Assembly (NCBI GenBank): GCA_030704615.1
Contig: CM060732.1
Coordinates: forward strand, 25,606,001 to 25,670,000
Reading direction: 5' to 3'
DNA from: Takakia lepidozioides
Lineage: Eukaryota; Streptophyta; Takakiopsida; Takakiales; Takakiaceae
DNA: 64,000 nucleotides
The notes below the pieces were generated by a model. It saw only the letters and a program-made list of their open reading frames with translations. It was not told the DNA's origin and made no database searches. Made by a program: the position numbers and the translations under genes. How positions within the stretch are numbered: position 1 is the first letter of the stretch; every line of letters begins with the position of its first letter. Shown here piece after piece: positions 44,304 through 55,988 of this stretch.

Positions 44304-45720
44304 CCTTTTGGGCTTTGTAATGCCACATCAACCTTCTAGCGACTTATGGATGTTGTTTTGGGTAACCTGCGCTGGGAATGCGCACTTGTTTACATTGATG
44401 ACATAAATGTTTACTCTACAACCTTTGAAGCTCACTTGTTGGACTTGAAAAGAGTGATGTGCAGACTCAGAGCTGCAAGACTGAAGGTTAAAGCTAAGAA
44501 GTGCGATTTATGTATGGAGCATTTACAGTTTCTTGGCCATCTGCTGCCCGCTGCTGGCATCAGTCTTGACTCCAGCAAAATTCAAGCTGTCTGGGAGCAT
44601 CCTATCCCTAGAGACAAACAATGTGCCAAGGTTTTTCTTGGGTTGGGATCTTACTACTGTCGTTTCATTTTTCAATTTGCTAAAATTGCCGCATCTCTCA
44701 CTGGTTGTTGTCCAAGGATGTATGCTTTGTGTGGGGACAGCTGAAACTGTAGCCTTTGAAATACCGAAGATCGCTTTAATAACCTCTGCCCCTGTGTTAG
44801 CCTATCCTGATTTCACTAAGCCCTTTTCGCTGCAGACAGACGCCAGTGATCTTGCTATCTCTGCTGTTCTCAGTCAAGTCCATGATGGTCATGAGCATGC
44901 AGTGGCTTATGCTTCTAGCAAATTGGACAAACACGAACGTAACTACTCCATCACGGATAAAGAAGGGCTCGTTGTCATCTTTGATGTTAAATATTTTCGC
45001 CAATATCTTCATGGCTGCTCTTTTGTCATTGAAACAGACCATTTACCTTAAAAAACCTCGCTTACTCCTAAGGAACTCACTGGACGTTTGGCAAGATGGG
45101 CTCTGATTTTACATGGCTATGACTTCAAGATCTCTTATAAGCGCAGCAAAAACAATGTTAACGCTAATGCTCTGATTCGTGGGGAGACCAAAGCCTCTGA
45201 ACCTTACACCACTTCGGATGATCTTGTTCTCATTCCTCCCCACCTGCTTGACTTGTTTCTGATCCTCAGCAATTGTGCAATCTGTTGGATGTCCCTTATG
45301 TTCCTGCTGACCTGTTGGACACTTGGGATCTGATGCAGTTTGATGTTGAATGATTCTTTCTTAGGTGCTGGTTTGCTTAGAGGGGTGGTGACCAACGGGG
45401 CAGGTCTCACTGTGTCCCTGCATTTGCCAAGTCCATTCTTTTCCAGCTTTGCCTTGTCTTGATTCGTTGACCAAGGAACTGAGCCTTACCTTACAGCCTG
45501 CTTGCAACCTCATGGGCAGCCAACTGAAAAAAAAGTCAAGACTTTTTGAAAGGAAGACAATGGGGGCGGACACTTTCTATTCACCTGCACTAACATGCTG
45601 CTATGTGGCCATGAGTGTTGTAGGCATGGATGATCCACTCTACGCTGCTCTTCTCCACATGTGCAAAATTGGCACCCACCTTACTGGCATATCCAAGCTA
45701 CTCATGAGGCAAGTGAACTA
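44304..45720 (+). mobile_element. Outer Ty3 element, C-terminal RT, RNase H and integrase finger
   Basis: The outer reverse transcriptase resumes at CCTTTTGGGCTTTG (PFGLCNA) and shows ATSTF*RLMDVVLGN with TAG for Gln, the catalytic CALVYIDDINVYS (about 44377-44415), CDLCMEHLQFLGH and the thumb region. RNase H follows in other frames: FSLQTDASDLAISAVLSQ, EHAVAYASSKLDKHERNYS, FVIETDHLP, ARWALILHGYDFKISYKRSK. A trace of the integrase N-terminus (LLHMCKIGTHLTGISKLL) is seen to about 45720. The integrase core is absent and an LTR piece follows directly. Confidence 0.9.
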
Positions 45721-45721
45721 T

Positions 45722-45847
45722 CAAGCAAGGGCTGTGGGCCCTGGAGCGGTGGTGGATTTGATCTTAGACTGTGTACGACTGATGTCTTAAATTGTGTACA
45801 TAATGTGTTAAAAAAGTGTGATGAATGTGAAGCTTCATTGAGTCCTC
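45722..45847 (+). repeat. LTR segment of outer Ty3 element, right copy
   Basis: Matches 32705-32830 in the same orientation over about 125 bp, with scattered substitutions and small indels. It is joined to the integrase finger without the U3 part or the integrase core, showing an internal deletion. Confidence 0.8.
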
Positions 45848-45849
45848 TA

Positions 45850-46985
45850 GTGTAGATTCCGTCCTCTTAGGCAGGCCTGTTTTGCCGACTACATTCCCCA
45901 TTTCATAGCAGTCCCGGTAGAGGAAGGGGAATAATCCCCAGGGTGCCAGAATCAACTTCAATCATGTCTCACATCCCTTAAAATAAAAATATATTTTCTC
46001 ACCCTAGGGATAGTCATTTTGGGAAAAGTCAAATTTACTCACTTGGGCATTTAAGGGTTAACAAGGTTACCGATTGGTACTACAACAATAATGACCTTAG
46101 ACACATGACTGCCAATAAAACTTATCTTGCAATGCCCCAATTGTAGGCTGCAAAGTCTAACAAAAAGTAAATAGAAGAACGACATATTCGAATTCTAGTA
46201 AGCCTTCAAATACTTCAAAGGTTGTGTGCCTCGGGGCAAACACGCCAAAGGCGGTGAGGGATGCGCAACTTGAATTTTATCCATCCAAAAGAAATTGCAT
46301 ATTAAACTTATATCAAACAACTCACTGAGACAATACATTCATCCAAAATCATCGAATACCATTTTTTTTTAAGAGGCAATAAAGAAAATGTGATAACATA
46401 TAGTTTCTCACCTCACAATATTTAGTATGATTTCAACGTGTCTTTTCGACCAGTAAAACTTTAAGGCTTGGTGACAGGATTTGAAATGACTTGAAGATTG
46501 CATGGGCTTTGGGGACACCTTGTGGTGGTCTTCTACATCTCCATATGAGTTTTCGTACACAATGATATTTACATCTTCACTCATGTGCATGAAGTTTGAT
46601 CCAACATGAAGCATTGTGTCTATTAAGACAATGATCAAACTGATCTCCATGACCATAAAGTATGGCTAAGAATGTGCATATGTGAAAGCTAGTCAAAGAG
46701 TAACGAGGGGTCACTCCCACTTTTACGTTGAGAACAAATTTGTTTGTGCTTACGAAAATAAAGTTGTATGAAAATCAGAGACATATATGCATTCAAGCTT
46801 ATTCTTTGGGCGTTTGATTGATAAGACAGCCAGCTTTGGTTCATTTTGACTAGATGTATATACGTATGGGAAATCATCTAGCAACAATTTGAGGTAAACA
46901 ATGGTGCTTATACACATTGTGGAAACACTTGATTAGCTGATCATAGGAGCACGAAAAGCCAATACAACAGTTTCGTTAGAGGTGG
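45850..46985. other. Region without recognised gene
   Basis: AT-rich DNA between the outer element and the LRR gene. It should hold the LRR promoter. No exon-like ORF seen. Confidence 0.5.
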
Positions 46986-46991
46986 ACATCA

Positions 46992-47804
46992 ATGGGTCCC
47001 AAGAAAAAAGGTGGCAAAGGCAAAGGAAAGAAGGGGAAAAAAATAAAGCCTGACTCTGGCTGGGCAAAAACTATAAAATATGGAAAATGGGTCAGACCAT
47101 ATGAGAAACTTCCAGACATCATCACCTACCCCCAACTTGTTGAGGTTCGCGCAGAGATGCTACAAGCAGTCCAACATCTAGAAATGACGTGGAGTGAGAC
47201 ACTAAACGAAGCATTTTTACAAGAATTTTTTGCTATTCCTCGGCCCAATCTATTGAGATTGGATCTGCGGGGGACCAAGCTACTAAAAAGGTTCTCTTTA
47301 TCTCCATATGTCATTGCATCTGCCATGACCCACCTCGATCTTTCTTGTTGCCCTGTCTTGGAGTTTGTTCTCATTCAATGCACCACAGTGGAGTGGCTAA
47401 CACTAGCGAGGTGTAAGATGTTGAAAAAAGCTTTGATTGAGACAAAACAACTGAAAGAGCTCATAATGGACAATTGTGAAGAATTGGATACTTTAATGGT
47501 GTGGAGTGATCCGCTCACTGTCCTTACCTTATCGAAATCAAAGAAAATTAGGACATTGGAATTATATTGCCCCCTACTGGTTGACTTTGAGTGCCCCATT
47601 CTCCTCGTGATTGAGGAGCCCCGGGTGTATCATCCTACAATACTTCAAGTGCTCAAAACCGAAGAAAGAAAGAAGCCTGTACCACCAAAGGAGTTCGGCT
47701 TGCTTGACTGTCAACTGAAATCAGACACTACTAGTATATTTGACGATGAATGCTCTTACTCTAACCGATCTCTTACCCCACGAACTTTGCTACATGCATT
47801 TTAG
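46992..47804 (+). CDS. Leucine-rich-repeat protein, intact single-exon ORF
   Basis: A 270-residue open frame. It opens with a Lys/Gly-rich run (MGPKKKGGKGKGKKGKK, residues 1-17), then WVRPYEKLPDIITYP. LRR units of the cysteine-containing kind cover about residues 85-210: LLRLDLRGTKLLKRF, MTHLDLSCCPVLEFV, VEWLTLARCKMLKKA, LKELIMDNCEELDTL, LTVLTLSKSKKIRTLEL. No F-box, membrane segment or kinase is visible. LRR solenoids bind proteins. A basic start of this kind is frequent in axonemal proteins of flagellated cells, so a sperm-flagellum role is possible, but this is inference. The start is the first ATG of the frame, and no stop or shift occurs. The C-terminal Ser/Thr-rich end may continue through an intron. 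Confidence 0.75.
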   Translation: MGPKKKGGKGKGKKGKKIKPDSGWAKTIKYGKWVRPYEKLPDIITYPQLVEVRAEMLQAVQHLEMTWSETLNEAFLQEFFAIPRPNLLRLDLRGTKLLKRFSLSPYVIASAMTHLDLSCCPVLEFVLIQCTTVEWLTLARCKMLKKALIETKQLKELIMDNCEELDTLMVWSDPLTVLTLSKSKKIRTLELYCPLLVDFECPILLVIEEPRVYHPTILQVLKTEERKKPVPPKEFGLLDCQLKSDTTSIFDDECSYSNRSLTPRTLLHAF

Positions 47805-47959
47805 CCTCAAATCTCAACTGCATTATGTGTTCTTTCAAACTCCAGTCCGTTGTTTCTTTGGTTGGAGCAATGGCATGAATCGTTGCATATTTATGCCCGA
47901 AACAAATCTTGTGTTTTCAAACCCTTGCATTTTTGAATACTTTCAATGTTAAGTACAAA

Positions 47960-48480
47960 AATCCACTCTAAAATATCATTTGTTGATTTTGGTCGGTGCC
48001 GGCCACTGCCAATTGTCTCACCCTTTAGATAATAAATATACATACATCAGAAGTCCTAGTTGAAAACTACTATACAATCGATTCAATGTCTATTAGAGAT
48101 TGTTTATCATTGTTTTGTTTTTCATGCACATCCTTTTTCCTCAATTAGTGTGTATTTCAAGCTACCTCCCTTTCCACAACTCATTTTCAACAACAAAACG
48201 TGTATTGGCCTGTGGGTCTGGGGTTCAAATCTCTGTCATCCGTCTCTCTCTGCCTTCAGGCTCGGACACTATCCTTGTCATGCCTCCATGACTCAGAAAA
48301 TGGGTTTATTTTCCCCCACAAGGCTGAATTGTTGGGGTTGGTGTTTCTTTGGAAACAAAGATAAAATAAAATAAAATATTTTATATTTATTTACCATATA
48401 GTTATATTAAAAGATGACATGACTCATTCTCAAGGCACCATTTCATCCACTTTCTTAAATTTTAAAGAATGAATTTCTTA
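47960..48480 (+). repeat. Possible SINE with B-box and A-rich tail
   Basis: GGGGTTCAAATCTCTGTC (about 48219-48236) matches a polymerase III B-box, and about 130 bp later the sequence ends in AAAATAAAATAAAATA (48360-48376). I could not find a convincing A-box. Otherwise the region has no recognised content. Confidence 0.35.
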
Positions 48481-48489
48481 AATTTGTTT

Positions 48490-49972
48490 TTGGACAATGT
48501 TACATTATATATATAGATGTTGCCAGCTGGAGCTAGCATAAATACGAGCATCTTCCCTTTGCAGGTACTGCCCCTTTATATGTAATCCATGGAGTATGGG
48601 GTGCTTACAATGGAGAAGCAAGTGTGGCCATGTGTCCACTTTGAGGGGCTGTACTGTGTGGCATAATGTGCAATGCTCGTTAGGGTATAATAAAGGCCAG
48701 AATAGATTTCTTCTTTGATTACCCATGGATTGGCCGTATCGGAATCGTAGTGTTTGTCTGATTTGGGCATCAGTAAATATAGGAGAGATAGGTTTGAGGA
48801 TTTGATTGGTGAGGAGGTAGAGAGAGACCAAACTGTCCGTAAATAGGTAATATGTTGAGCTTATGGGTAGATTTTTTATGGCATCATGGATAGCCATGAG
48901 TTTTGCGGGTAAGATATTTTGGCATCCTAGTAGTCTTTTTTTGTATGACCTCAAGTTATCTTTAACATTTAATAAGTTCCATACCCTGCTTGCGCCTCTT
49001 GAGGGAGCCATCTGTATATATGCATTGTTGAGGTGGGAATATTAGAGGAGAGGGCGTTGCGAAGTCTGGGATCGGTAGTATATGTGTTGGTGGCAATAGT
49101 GCCCAGAGTGGTCTTGGGATCGCCAATTTCCATGCTTTGTCTAGGTTGACTCAAGGATATGTGCAGGGTGATGGGGTTGGTGAATATACCATGGTTGTGG
49201 GGCCAAATGTCAACTGTCTTAGTATTTGATCCAGTTGTCCAAGGAAGGTGGGTGTTATTTGTAGGCTATTTGAGTGTTGTATATAAATAAGTTTTGTTAG
49301 TGATGGTTCTTTATATTGCATATAATTTGACAATGGTGGAGGGGAATCATAGATTAGCGACTGGGGGTCAAATGTTGCTAATCTATACACTCCAGGGGGG
49401 TTTGCCATCATAGGTTGTGTGCTATGGGTGTGGTTGTTGTTTGAGACGAGTAATATGGTGAATAAGTCTAGGGATGCATGAGCTGCCATGTGTGCCAAGT
49501 GAATTGCTTCACTGGTGGTAATGGCGTTCGGGAGGTGAGCAAAGCCATGTCATTGCCAGTGGTGGGATCTGGTTAAGCCTAAAGAGCCAAAGTATTGATC
49601 TGTTTCATATAGACTGGAACTGTAGCTTGAGAAACCAATTGGGCATGTGAGAAGATTGGAATAATATGAGTGTGTGAGTTTAAGTTTTGTGGTGAGAAAA
49701 TGTAGTGGTAGTGTTGCGTGGGAGTGTGCAAGGGAGAGTTTGTTTATTGTTTTGGGGGTTTTTGGTAGTAGGTCTTGTGCATAGCACTGGAGAAGTTTCG
49801 ATACATGTAGTGCAAATATGACAAGGGGTATGCGGGTATTCATGGTACAATGGGTTCAAGTGAGACATTTCCCACAACCAGATTAGTCTTTGGAGCGTGA
49901 TGTGTCCAATATATGAGCCTAGTGGACCATATATATACGCCATGCTATTTGTGGGTATAGATAATAACTTAT
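48490..49972 (-). mobile_element. LINE (non-LTR retrotransposon) 3' end with RNase H
   Basis: The minus-strand frame 49011-48505 carries part of an RNase H domain (LPAKLMAIHDAIK, YYLFTDSLVSLYLL). It ends in the Cys/His cluster typical of plant LINE C-termini: CTLCHTVQPLKVDTWPHLLLHCKHP. In the neighbouring frame MHIY precedes a shifted TDGS at about 49015-49030, the first RNase H Asp motif. Upstream frames at 49151-49498 and 49550-49988 are degraded linker. The final RNase H His-Asp motif is missing. The 5' part is separated by the copia insertion at 49973. Confidence 0.7.
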
Positions 49973-50287
49973 TGCTGCAAATCTGCATACACTTATCCTT
50001 CTATTGACTGCAGAAAGAATCACTAGGAGCTTAAATTAGATCAGACCTTATGTGCGTAGATCGGATCTTATGTGCGGACTTATAGCTAATAGGCACGTGG
50101 CTGGCAGTAGTGACATCTTTTGAATTGGTTTCCTTCACGCCTGGGATATATGATCATCAGACTCTATCTGACTTTGGTATATTGTGTATGTGATAATAGA
50201 GTTACGACCTGATTGCATTCTACTTGTGTCAATGCATTCTATAACATAGATATTGTCATATTGTAGGATTCTTATACAATTCTCACA
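49973..50287 (+). repeat. 5' LTR of Ty1/copia element
   Basis: It begins TGCTGCAAATCTGCATACAC and ends CAATTCTCACA. It aligns along its length with 53222-53522; several indels and many substitutions show an old insertion. Flanking bases CTTAT (left) and CTTGT (right) are a likely 5-bp target duplication with one change. Confidence 0.9.
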
Positions 50288-50442
50288 GGTTATGGTAAGT
50301 GGGGAGTATATGATATGAGCAGTGGACAGGTGATGCGGATTTGGGAGAAGAAGTCATTTGTTATGGGCCCATACACTCGCATGATGTTGCGAACTAGATC
50401 GAGTTAGTATTAAGTAGGAATCAACAATATCTTCTTTCTTGA

Positions 50443-53160
50443 TTGTTTTGGGTCAGAATGAGTGGAACAAAAGCTAGAGAGTTGGCTAGCATAGAGAAAT
50501 TCAATGGCGATAACTTCTCATTGTGGAAGTTTCAGATGCAAATACTTCTCAGAGCCAAGATGTTATTGATCGTAGTGAACTGTACAAACACAAAAAAAGC
50601 TGCAATAGACAAGGACGATTGGGACGATTGGGACGATAGAGATAGCAGAGCTCAAGTATGTTCATCACGCAAGGGGTAGATAAAAAACACCTATTCCAGT
50701 TGGTGAATTGTGATAGCTCCGTCAAGATGTGGTCTAAGCTAATTGTTGTTCATGAACAAACTGCCAGTGAAAACATACAAGTGCTTCAAAGCAAGATGTA
50801 TAACCTTATAAAGATTGAAGAGAATGATAGCATAGCAAGCTATTTTGGTAAGGTAGAAGTTATGGCAAGGCAATTGCCAGATCTTGGTGAGGAAATGAGA
50901 CGTGATACAAACATCATGACCAAGATAATCTGCACCCTACCAACGAGTTACGAGAATGTCTTAGACGCATGGGACAATGTTCATTTGGTATAAAAGACCC
51001 TTAACAACCTGCATGCAAGGTTACTCAAGAATGAGGCCTTAAGAAAGGCAAGATGATTTGCAGATGAAGTCCTAGACAAAGCTTTCTTCATCAAACACAT
51101 GTCGGGAGGAAAGGATCCACAAGCAATCACAAGAGTAATTTTTCCAAAGAGTGGAGAAAAGAACAAGCAGAGCGGATTGCATGAGCTAAAGAATAAAACT
51201 CATTGCAATACATGTCATGAGTTTGGAAATTGGGAGAGAGAGTGTCCGTGTCTAAGTGAGAAGACTAGCAAGTCTAACAAAAAAAAATGTTATGACACAA
51301 AAGAGTCTAGTGTCAAGATCAAAAAGAGAGTGAGTACCGAAGATATGGTGAATGTCATCAAGATAGTGATGTTTACATGACTACCAGCACATCTGAAGGT
51401 GACGATGCTTGGTATTGTGATAGCGGAGCCTCCGAACACATGACATACAAGAAGCAATGGTTCAAAAATTTAAAGACCATAGAGCACAGGTTACAGGAGA
51501 GTACAAGTTGCAACAGATCTGACTGTCTCGGCTACTGGAATCGATGACATAGAGATTATATTGTTGGTGAATGATACTGACCTTCATGTCTTTGCTAGAA
51601 GAGCCTAAGCACTCTGAAAGAGCAATGATGTCACCAAATCAAAATGAGTGGCAAGTTGCTATGAATGACGAGTTTGAATCATTGCAGTAGAACTCAACCT
51701 AACAGCTTGTCGATTTTCCAAAGGACAAGAAAGCCATAAACATTTAAAATGTAAGTGGGTTTTCAAAATTAAGACCAAATCAGATGGGTCAGTGGATAGA
51801 TTCAAAATGAGACTCGTCGCTAAGGGATACTCACGTTCTCGAAGGAGGGAACAACGACGAAACATATGCCCTTGTAGTGGAATTTGACTCTATCAGATCT
51901 GTCCTTTCTGTTGTGGCTGCAAGCAACTTAGATGACATGGTTCAGTTTGATATCAAGACGACCTTCTTGCATAGTGATCTCGCAAAGAAATTTACATGGA
52001 TCAACCTAAGGGGTTTGTACAAAAGGGGCAGGAGACATGATTATGCAGATTACTTAAAAGTATCTATGGACTCAAGCAGGCCTCAAGAGCCTGGAATACA
52101 AAGTTCAACACATGCTTGACAAAATACGATTTGCACCCGAGCTTGGCAGATCCTTGCATTTACTTCAACAACAAGTCACCACGACTTATCACTACCATTT
52201 TTGTGGACGATGGGCTTGCTTGCTCTGAAAGTAAACCCAACCTTGATGAGATGGTTGAGCACCTAAACAAGGTTTTTGAATTAATAGTGGGAGATACAGA
52301 TTGCTTTGTAGACCTCCACATTTGCAGGAATCAAGAACTGAGAGTTATGTATCTTGATCAAACCCAATACATCCTAAAAATCCTTGCACCGTATGGTTTC
52401 GAAGGATCAAATTCAGTGTCTACACCAGCAGATTCAAATGTGCAACTTTACTTAATGACCAGAGACGATGATACAGAGGAGCGGGAGGACGGTTTCCCCT
52501 ATCAAGCTGCTGTTGGGAGTCTTACGTTTGTCATGTTGGGGACACGACCAGACATCACTTATGCTATAAACACAGTACTCAAAATTCTTCCATAACCCAA
52601 AACGAATTCACTGTTCAGCCGTGAAACGAATTTTTAAGTGCCTCCGAGGTACTACAGATTACGCTTTGAGCTATTCCAGGGGGCCACAATCCTGTGTTCT
52701 CACAACCTACGCAGATGAAAACTACGCATGAGACCTTGACGATAGGAAATCTCGTAGTGGATGTGTACTCATCATTCTAAACAAAGGACTTGTCTCGTGG
52801 ATCAGTAAGAAGCAGCTTTGCACTATTGGGTCCACCACCGAAAGCGGATATTTTGCTGCATGTCTGATAGGAAAAGAGACTGTCTGGCTTCGGAGATTTC
52901 TTGCAGATATTGGATTGCCACAGTCTATGCCTATTGTAATAAGGTTGGTACAGAATCCTAAATTTTATCGCCGCACTAAACATATCGATGTACAATATCA
53001 CATGCTCGGGATTTTCAGAGTCGTCAAGTAATCAAAATGACATACATCGGTACTTATCAACAGATTTCCGATATCCTGACGAAACCATTTACCGCTGACA
53101 AGTTTCACCGCTTTCGCACTATGCTCAACAGTTTGCACCAGAACACTCACTGAGTGAGAG
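50443..53160 (+). mobile_element. Ty1/copia internal region: gag, protease, RT, RNase H; integrase deleted
   Basis: Gag: IEKFNGDNFSLWKFQMQILL, KMWSKLIVVHEQ, QVLQSKMYNLI and a knuckle CNTCHEFGNWERECPC (about 51210-51260). Protease: WYCDSGASEHMTYKKQW with DSG at about 51420-51428. Within 150 bp the sequence jumps to RT ([32 protein letters not shown], catalytic FVDDGLACSES near 52200), so the whole integrase is missing. RNase H follows: SRSGCVLIILNKGLVSWISK, ESGYFAACLIGKETVWLRRF, TKHIDVQYHMLG. A purine stretch GAGTGGGAG precedes the 3' LTR. Frame shifts at about 50680, 51380, 51880 and 52115 make it defective. Confidence 0.92.
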
Positions 53161-53221
53161 ATAGAGTAAGAGATTTAGTACAATGATTATTCTTGGTTAT
53201 ACAATGATTAGTGAGTGGGAG

Positions 53222-53522
53222 TGTTGCAAATCTGCATACACTTACCATTCAATTAACTGCAGAATGAGTCACTAGGAGCTCAGATTAGATCAGATATTAT
53301 GTGAGGACTTATAACTAGGAGCCACGTGGCTGGCGGTAGTGACATCTTTTGAATTGGTTTCCTTTTCGCCTGGGATATATGCTCATCTCACACATCAGAC
53401 TCTGTCTGTTGGTATGGTGTGTGTGTGATAACAGAATTACGACCTGATTGCATTCTTCTTGTGTCAATGCTTTCTATAACATAGATGTTGTCATGTAGGA
53501 TTAATGTTATACAATTCTCACA
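53222..53522 (+). repeat. 3' LTR of Ty1/copia element
   Basis: Starts TGTTGCAAATCTGCATACAC and ends AATTCTCACA. It is 301 bp against 315 bp for the 5' LTR. Confidence 0.9.
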
Positions 53523-55985
53523 CTTGTAACCACATCACTCATCAAAGTATCCTCTAAAAGGGCAAAATCTAGTAGAAGGACATATATTATTTTTTTCAGA
53601 TTGTGTGAGTTGCAGTTTTCTTAGTTTGCCATGATTGATTCATACAGATGCGAAAATTCAATGGGGGGCCTTTGCCAATATATAGCAAGAAGATTTGCCA
53701 ACGCATCACATTTAAGGTTTTCCATGCCCTCAAAATGGAGTGTTGCTTTCAATTTCATTCTTCGCTTGCAAAAATAATGACAATGATGTACCTTCCATAA
53801 TTACATGTCGATTGACACTTCTGCTACTGTGCTCTACCTTGCACAGCTGCAACACGTGGTTCTGTGTAGGGGAAGGGACTAAGTGGAGGGCCTTCATAGA
53901 TTTAAGGGCTTTGCAAAGCCAGAGGCGAGGGCCCGAAATCTAGGAAGGCCCGACACGAGGGGCCTTCCCCAACGTGAAAACCAGGTTCCAGTAATTAAAA
54001 TAAAAATTACAAGCATCCACTTCAAGCATGCAAAACTTTCAAGATTGCAACACAGGCACAGAAATTGCTATTGGTCTTGGAATATTAAAGTTGGATTACA
54101 TTGCAACATACCCCTACCCCTCCCATCTCCAACTGCTCGCCCCTCAGTATTGGTCTCAATCGCAACATCACCAGCAGCCATACTGCGATTGGTATGGTTT
54201 GCAGGTCCTAAACTCTAAGTTCTACATACAACAGGGTATTTGCTCAATGACATCCCCCACTGATTGGTCCTTTGATACCTATACTCAGACCCGAGCACAT
54301 ATCCAGGTCATTTGACACATACCAGTACAACACTGGAAGGTACCTCCAAAGACAAAGGAAAAATTAGGTCAGATTGTTACGACTATGCCAAGGAACATCA
54401 CAGTACAGCGGAACGTCACGGTTGCCATCCGCAGCTGCGCCTGTCCTTCCATCTTGACTGCTTATGCTTGAAAAACCCACCACCTGACGAATTTCGTGGA
54501 AGAATCGTACCTAAGAAAAACTAATCTGCTGGGAGAGAAAAGGTAAAAAAAAAGACGAGAAGATCTAGCCGACACTGTAGCAACAAGAGGTCACATGCAG
54601 ACAAATCAGGAAGCTGAAACTCGTGAGCATGCAACACTACTCTTCTCCACTCCTAAGCCCAAGAGAGTGTGTGTCTGGTCCTTCTTCTTAAGGTTCTTCT
54701 TCACGGGCTGCCGTGTGTCCCATACGGTCACCAGCTTCCTGAGTCTCAAGGGATAGGGCGATACCACACTAGCGGCAAAAGGGGCAGCATCACTTAATTT
54801 CGGACCCTCCTATTGGTTTAAGGGAGGGCAATGTGCCGCTCTGCCTACCACACTAGCGGCTGCTGCTGGCGAGAGGCGTTGACATGGCTCCGACCTGACG
54901 CCTACATGTCACATTACCGTGAAATACGGATTTCCAGGCAGTGTCCCCTGAAATCCACAATTTTAGGAAGACATTTTGTCGTGAGGTGATTCTTCTCCCG
55001 CCATCGTGAAGCGACGCGATGTCAAAGGTTCTTATTTTTAGAATGAAAAGATAAGGTAATTGCGATTTTTTTTTCCGTTGGGTTTCTGCTAGCCTATTCA
55101 TTGCCGCTTGGTGACATGGACCTATATAATCCCTAGCCTGCAACGTCTACGTCAGTGCCGTTGGTGTGCCGCTAGTGTGGTAGGGGCCTAAGATGGCCAT
55201 TCTTGTCATTCCGGCTCATCAAATGTCGTGTCAGTTTATGCAGTGTTTTTGTTTTTTCTTTTCCAAAATCACCACAAAGGCCACATGTAAATTCTACACG
55301 GCGAGAATAACGAGGTAGGTGGCAGGGTTAGGAAGGTGTCTATATAACAGGTTTCACATTTTAACAGGTCCACGTAGGAAAAATCTGGCTCCTGATATTT
55401 GATCACTTTTTGATTTTCTTTTTCTTTTTAAGGGAAGCAAGCAGTGAAAATGCTCCCACATAAGCAGCAAAAGCGAAGTAAGAAGGTCCATTGGTAGTGC
55501 AGCAGGTACTCGGTTCCTTTTAGTTGGAAAGTGGTGCAGAAGCTTCGCTCAGGACATTTACACTTCGTAAAAGCAAGTGCCAACCCCCAGCGCACGTAGA
55601 TTCCAACAGCTCCGGAGTAGGAAAATCGTGCTCAGATTTATCTGTTTTGATCTCGTTGTGGGTCTCCTCTCCTCGATCAGCTGCAGGGGCGCCGAAGGAC
55701 GGATTTGAGGGGACGACAAGGCATCCACCTGGGTACGTATGAATTGCCAGCTATGGAAGCTAACACTCCGTTTGAACTGTTCTGTGATAGCTGACAAGGT
55801 GGTTCATTTCGTAAGTGGCAGGCTCCCAGTTTGCCACATTCACGCTGTGCAACTTCATACCGTGTATATGTGATATAAACTGCACGGCCAGTAGATGCTG
55901 GAGGGTAGTTTACATTGACGCTCACTGCACATACCTTGGGCTCCGCAATTCTGCAACTAACTTCTGGGCTTGCAATTTCAGGTAG
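53523..55985. other. Region without recognised complete gene
   Basis: The first 220 bp (minus strand) may continue the interrupted LINE or another RNase H: KCDALANLLAIYW resembles the final His-Asp motif. 53880-54530 holds overlapping ORFs with no recognised domain. 55500-55985 is the upstream region of the CAD gene. Confidence 0.4.
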
Positions 55986-55988
55986 GAA

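Noticed and set aside
53640-53740. Separate RNase H gene on the minus strand (KCDALANLLAIYW)
   Set aside because: Only one short motif resembles RNase H; surrounding frames contain stops and give no other conserved residue.
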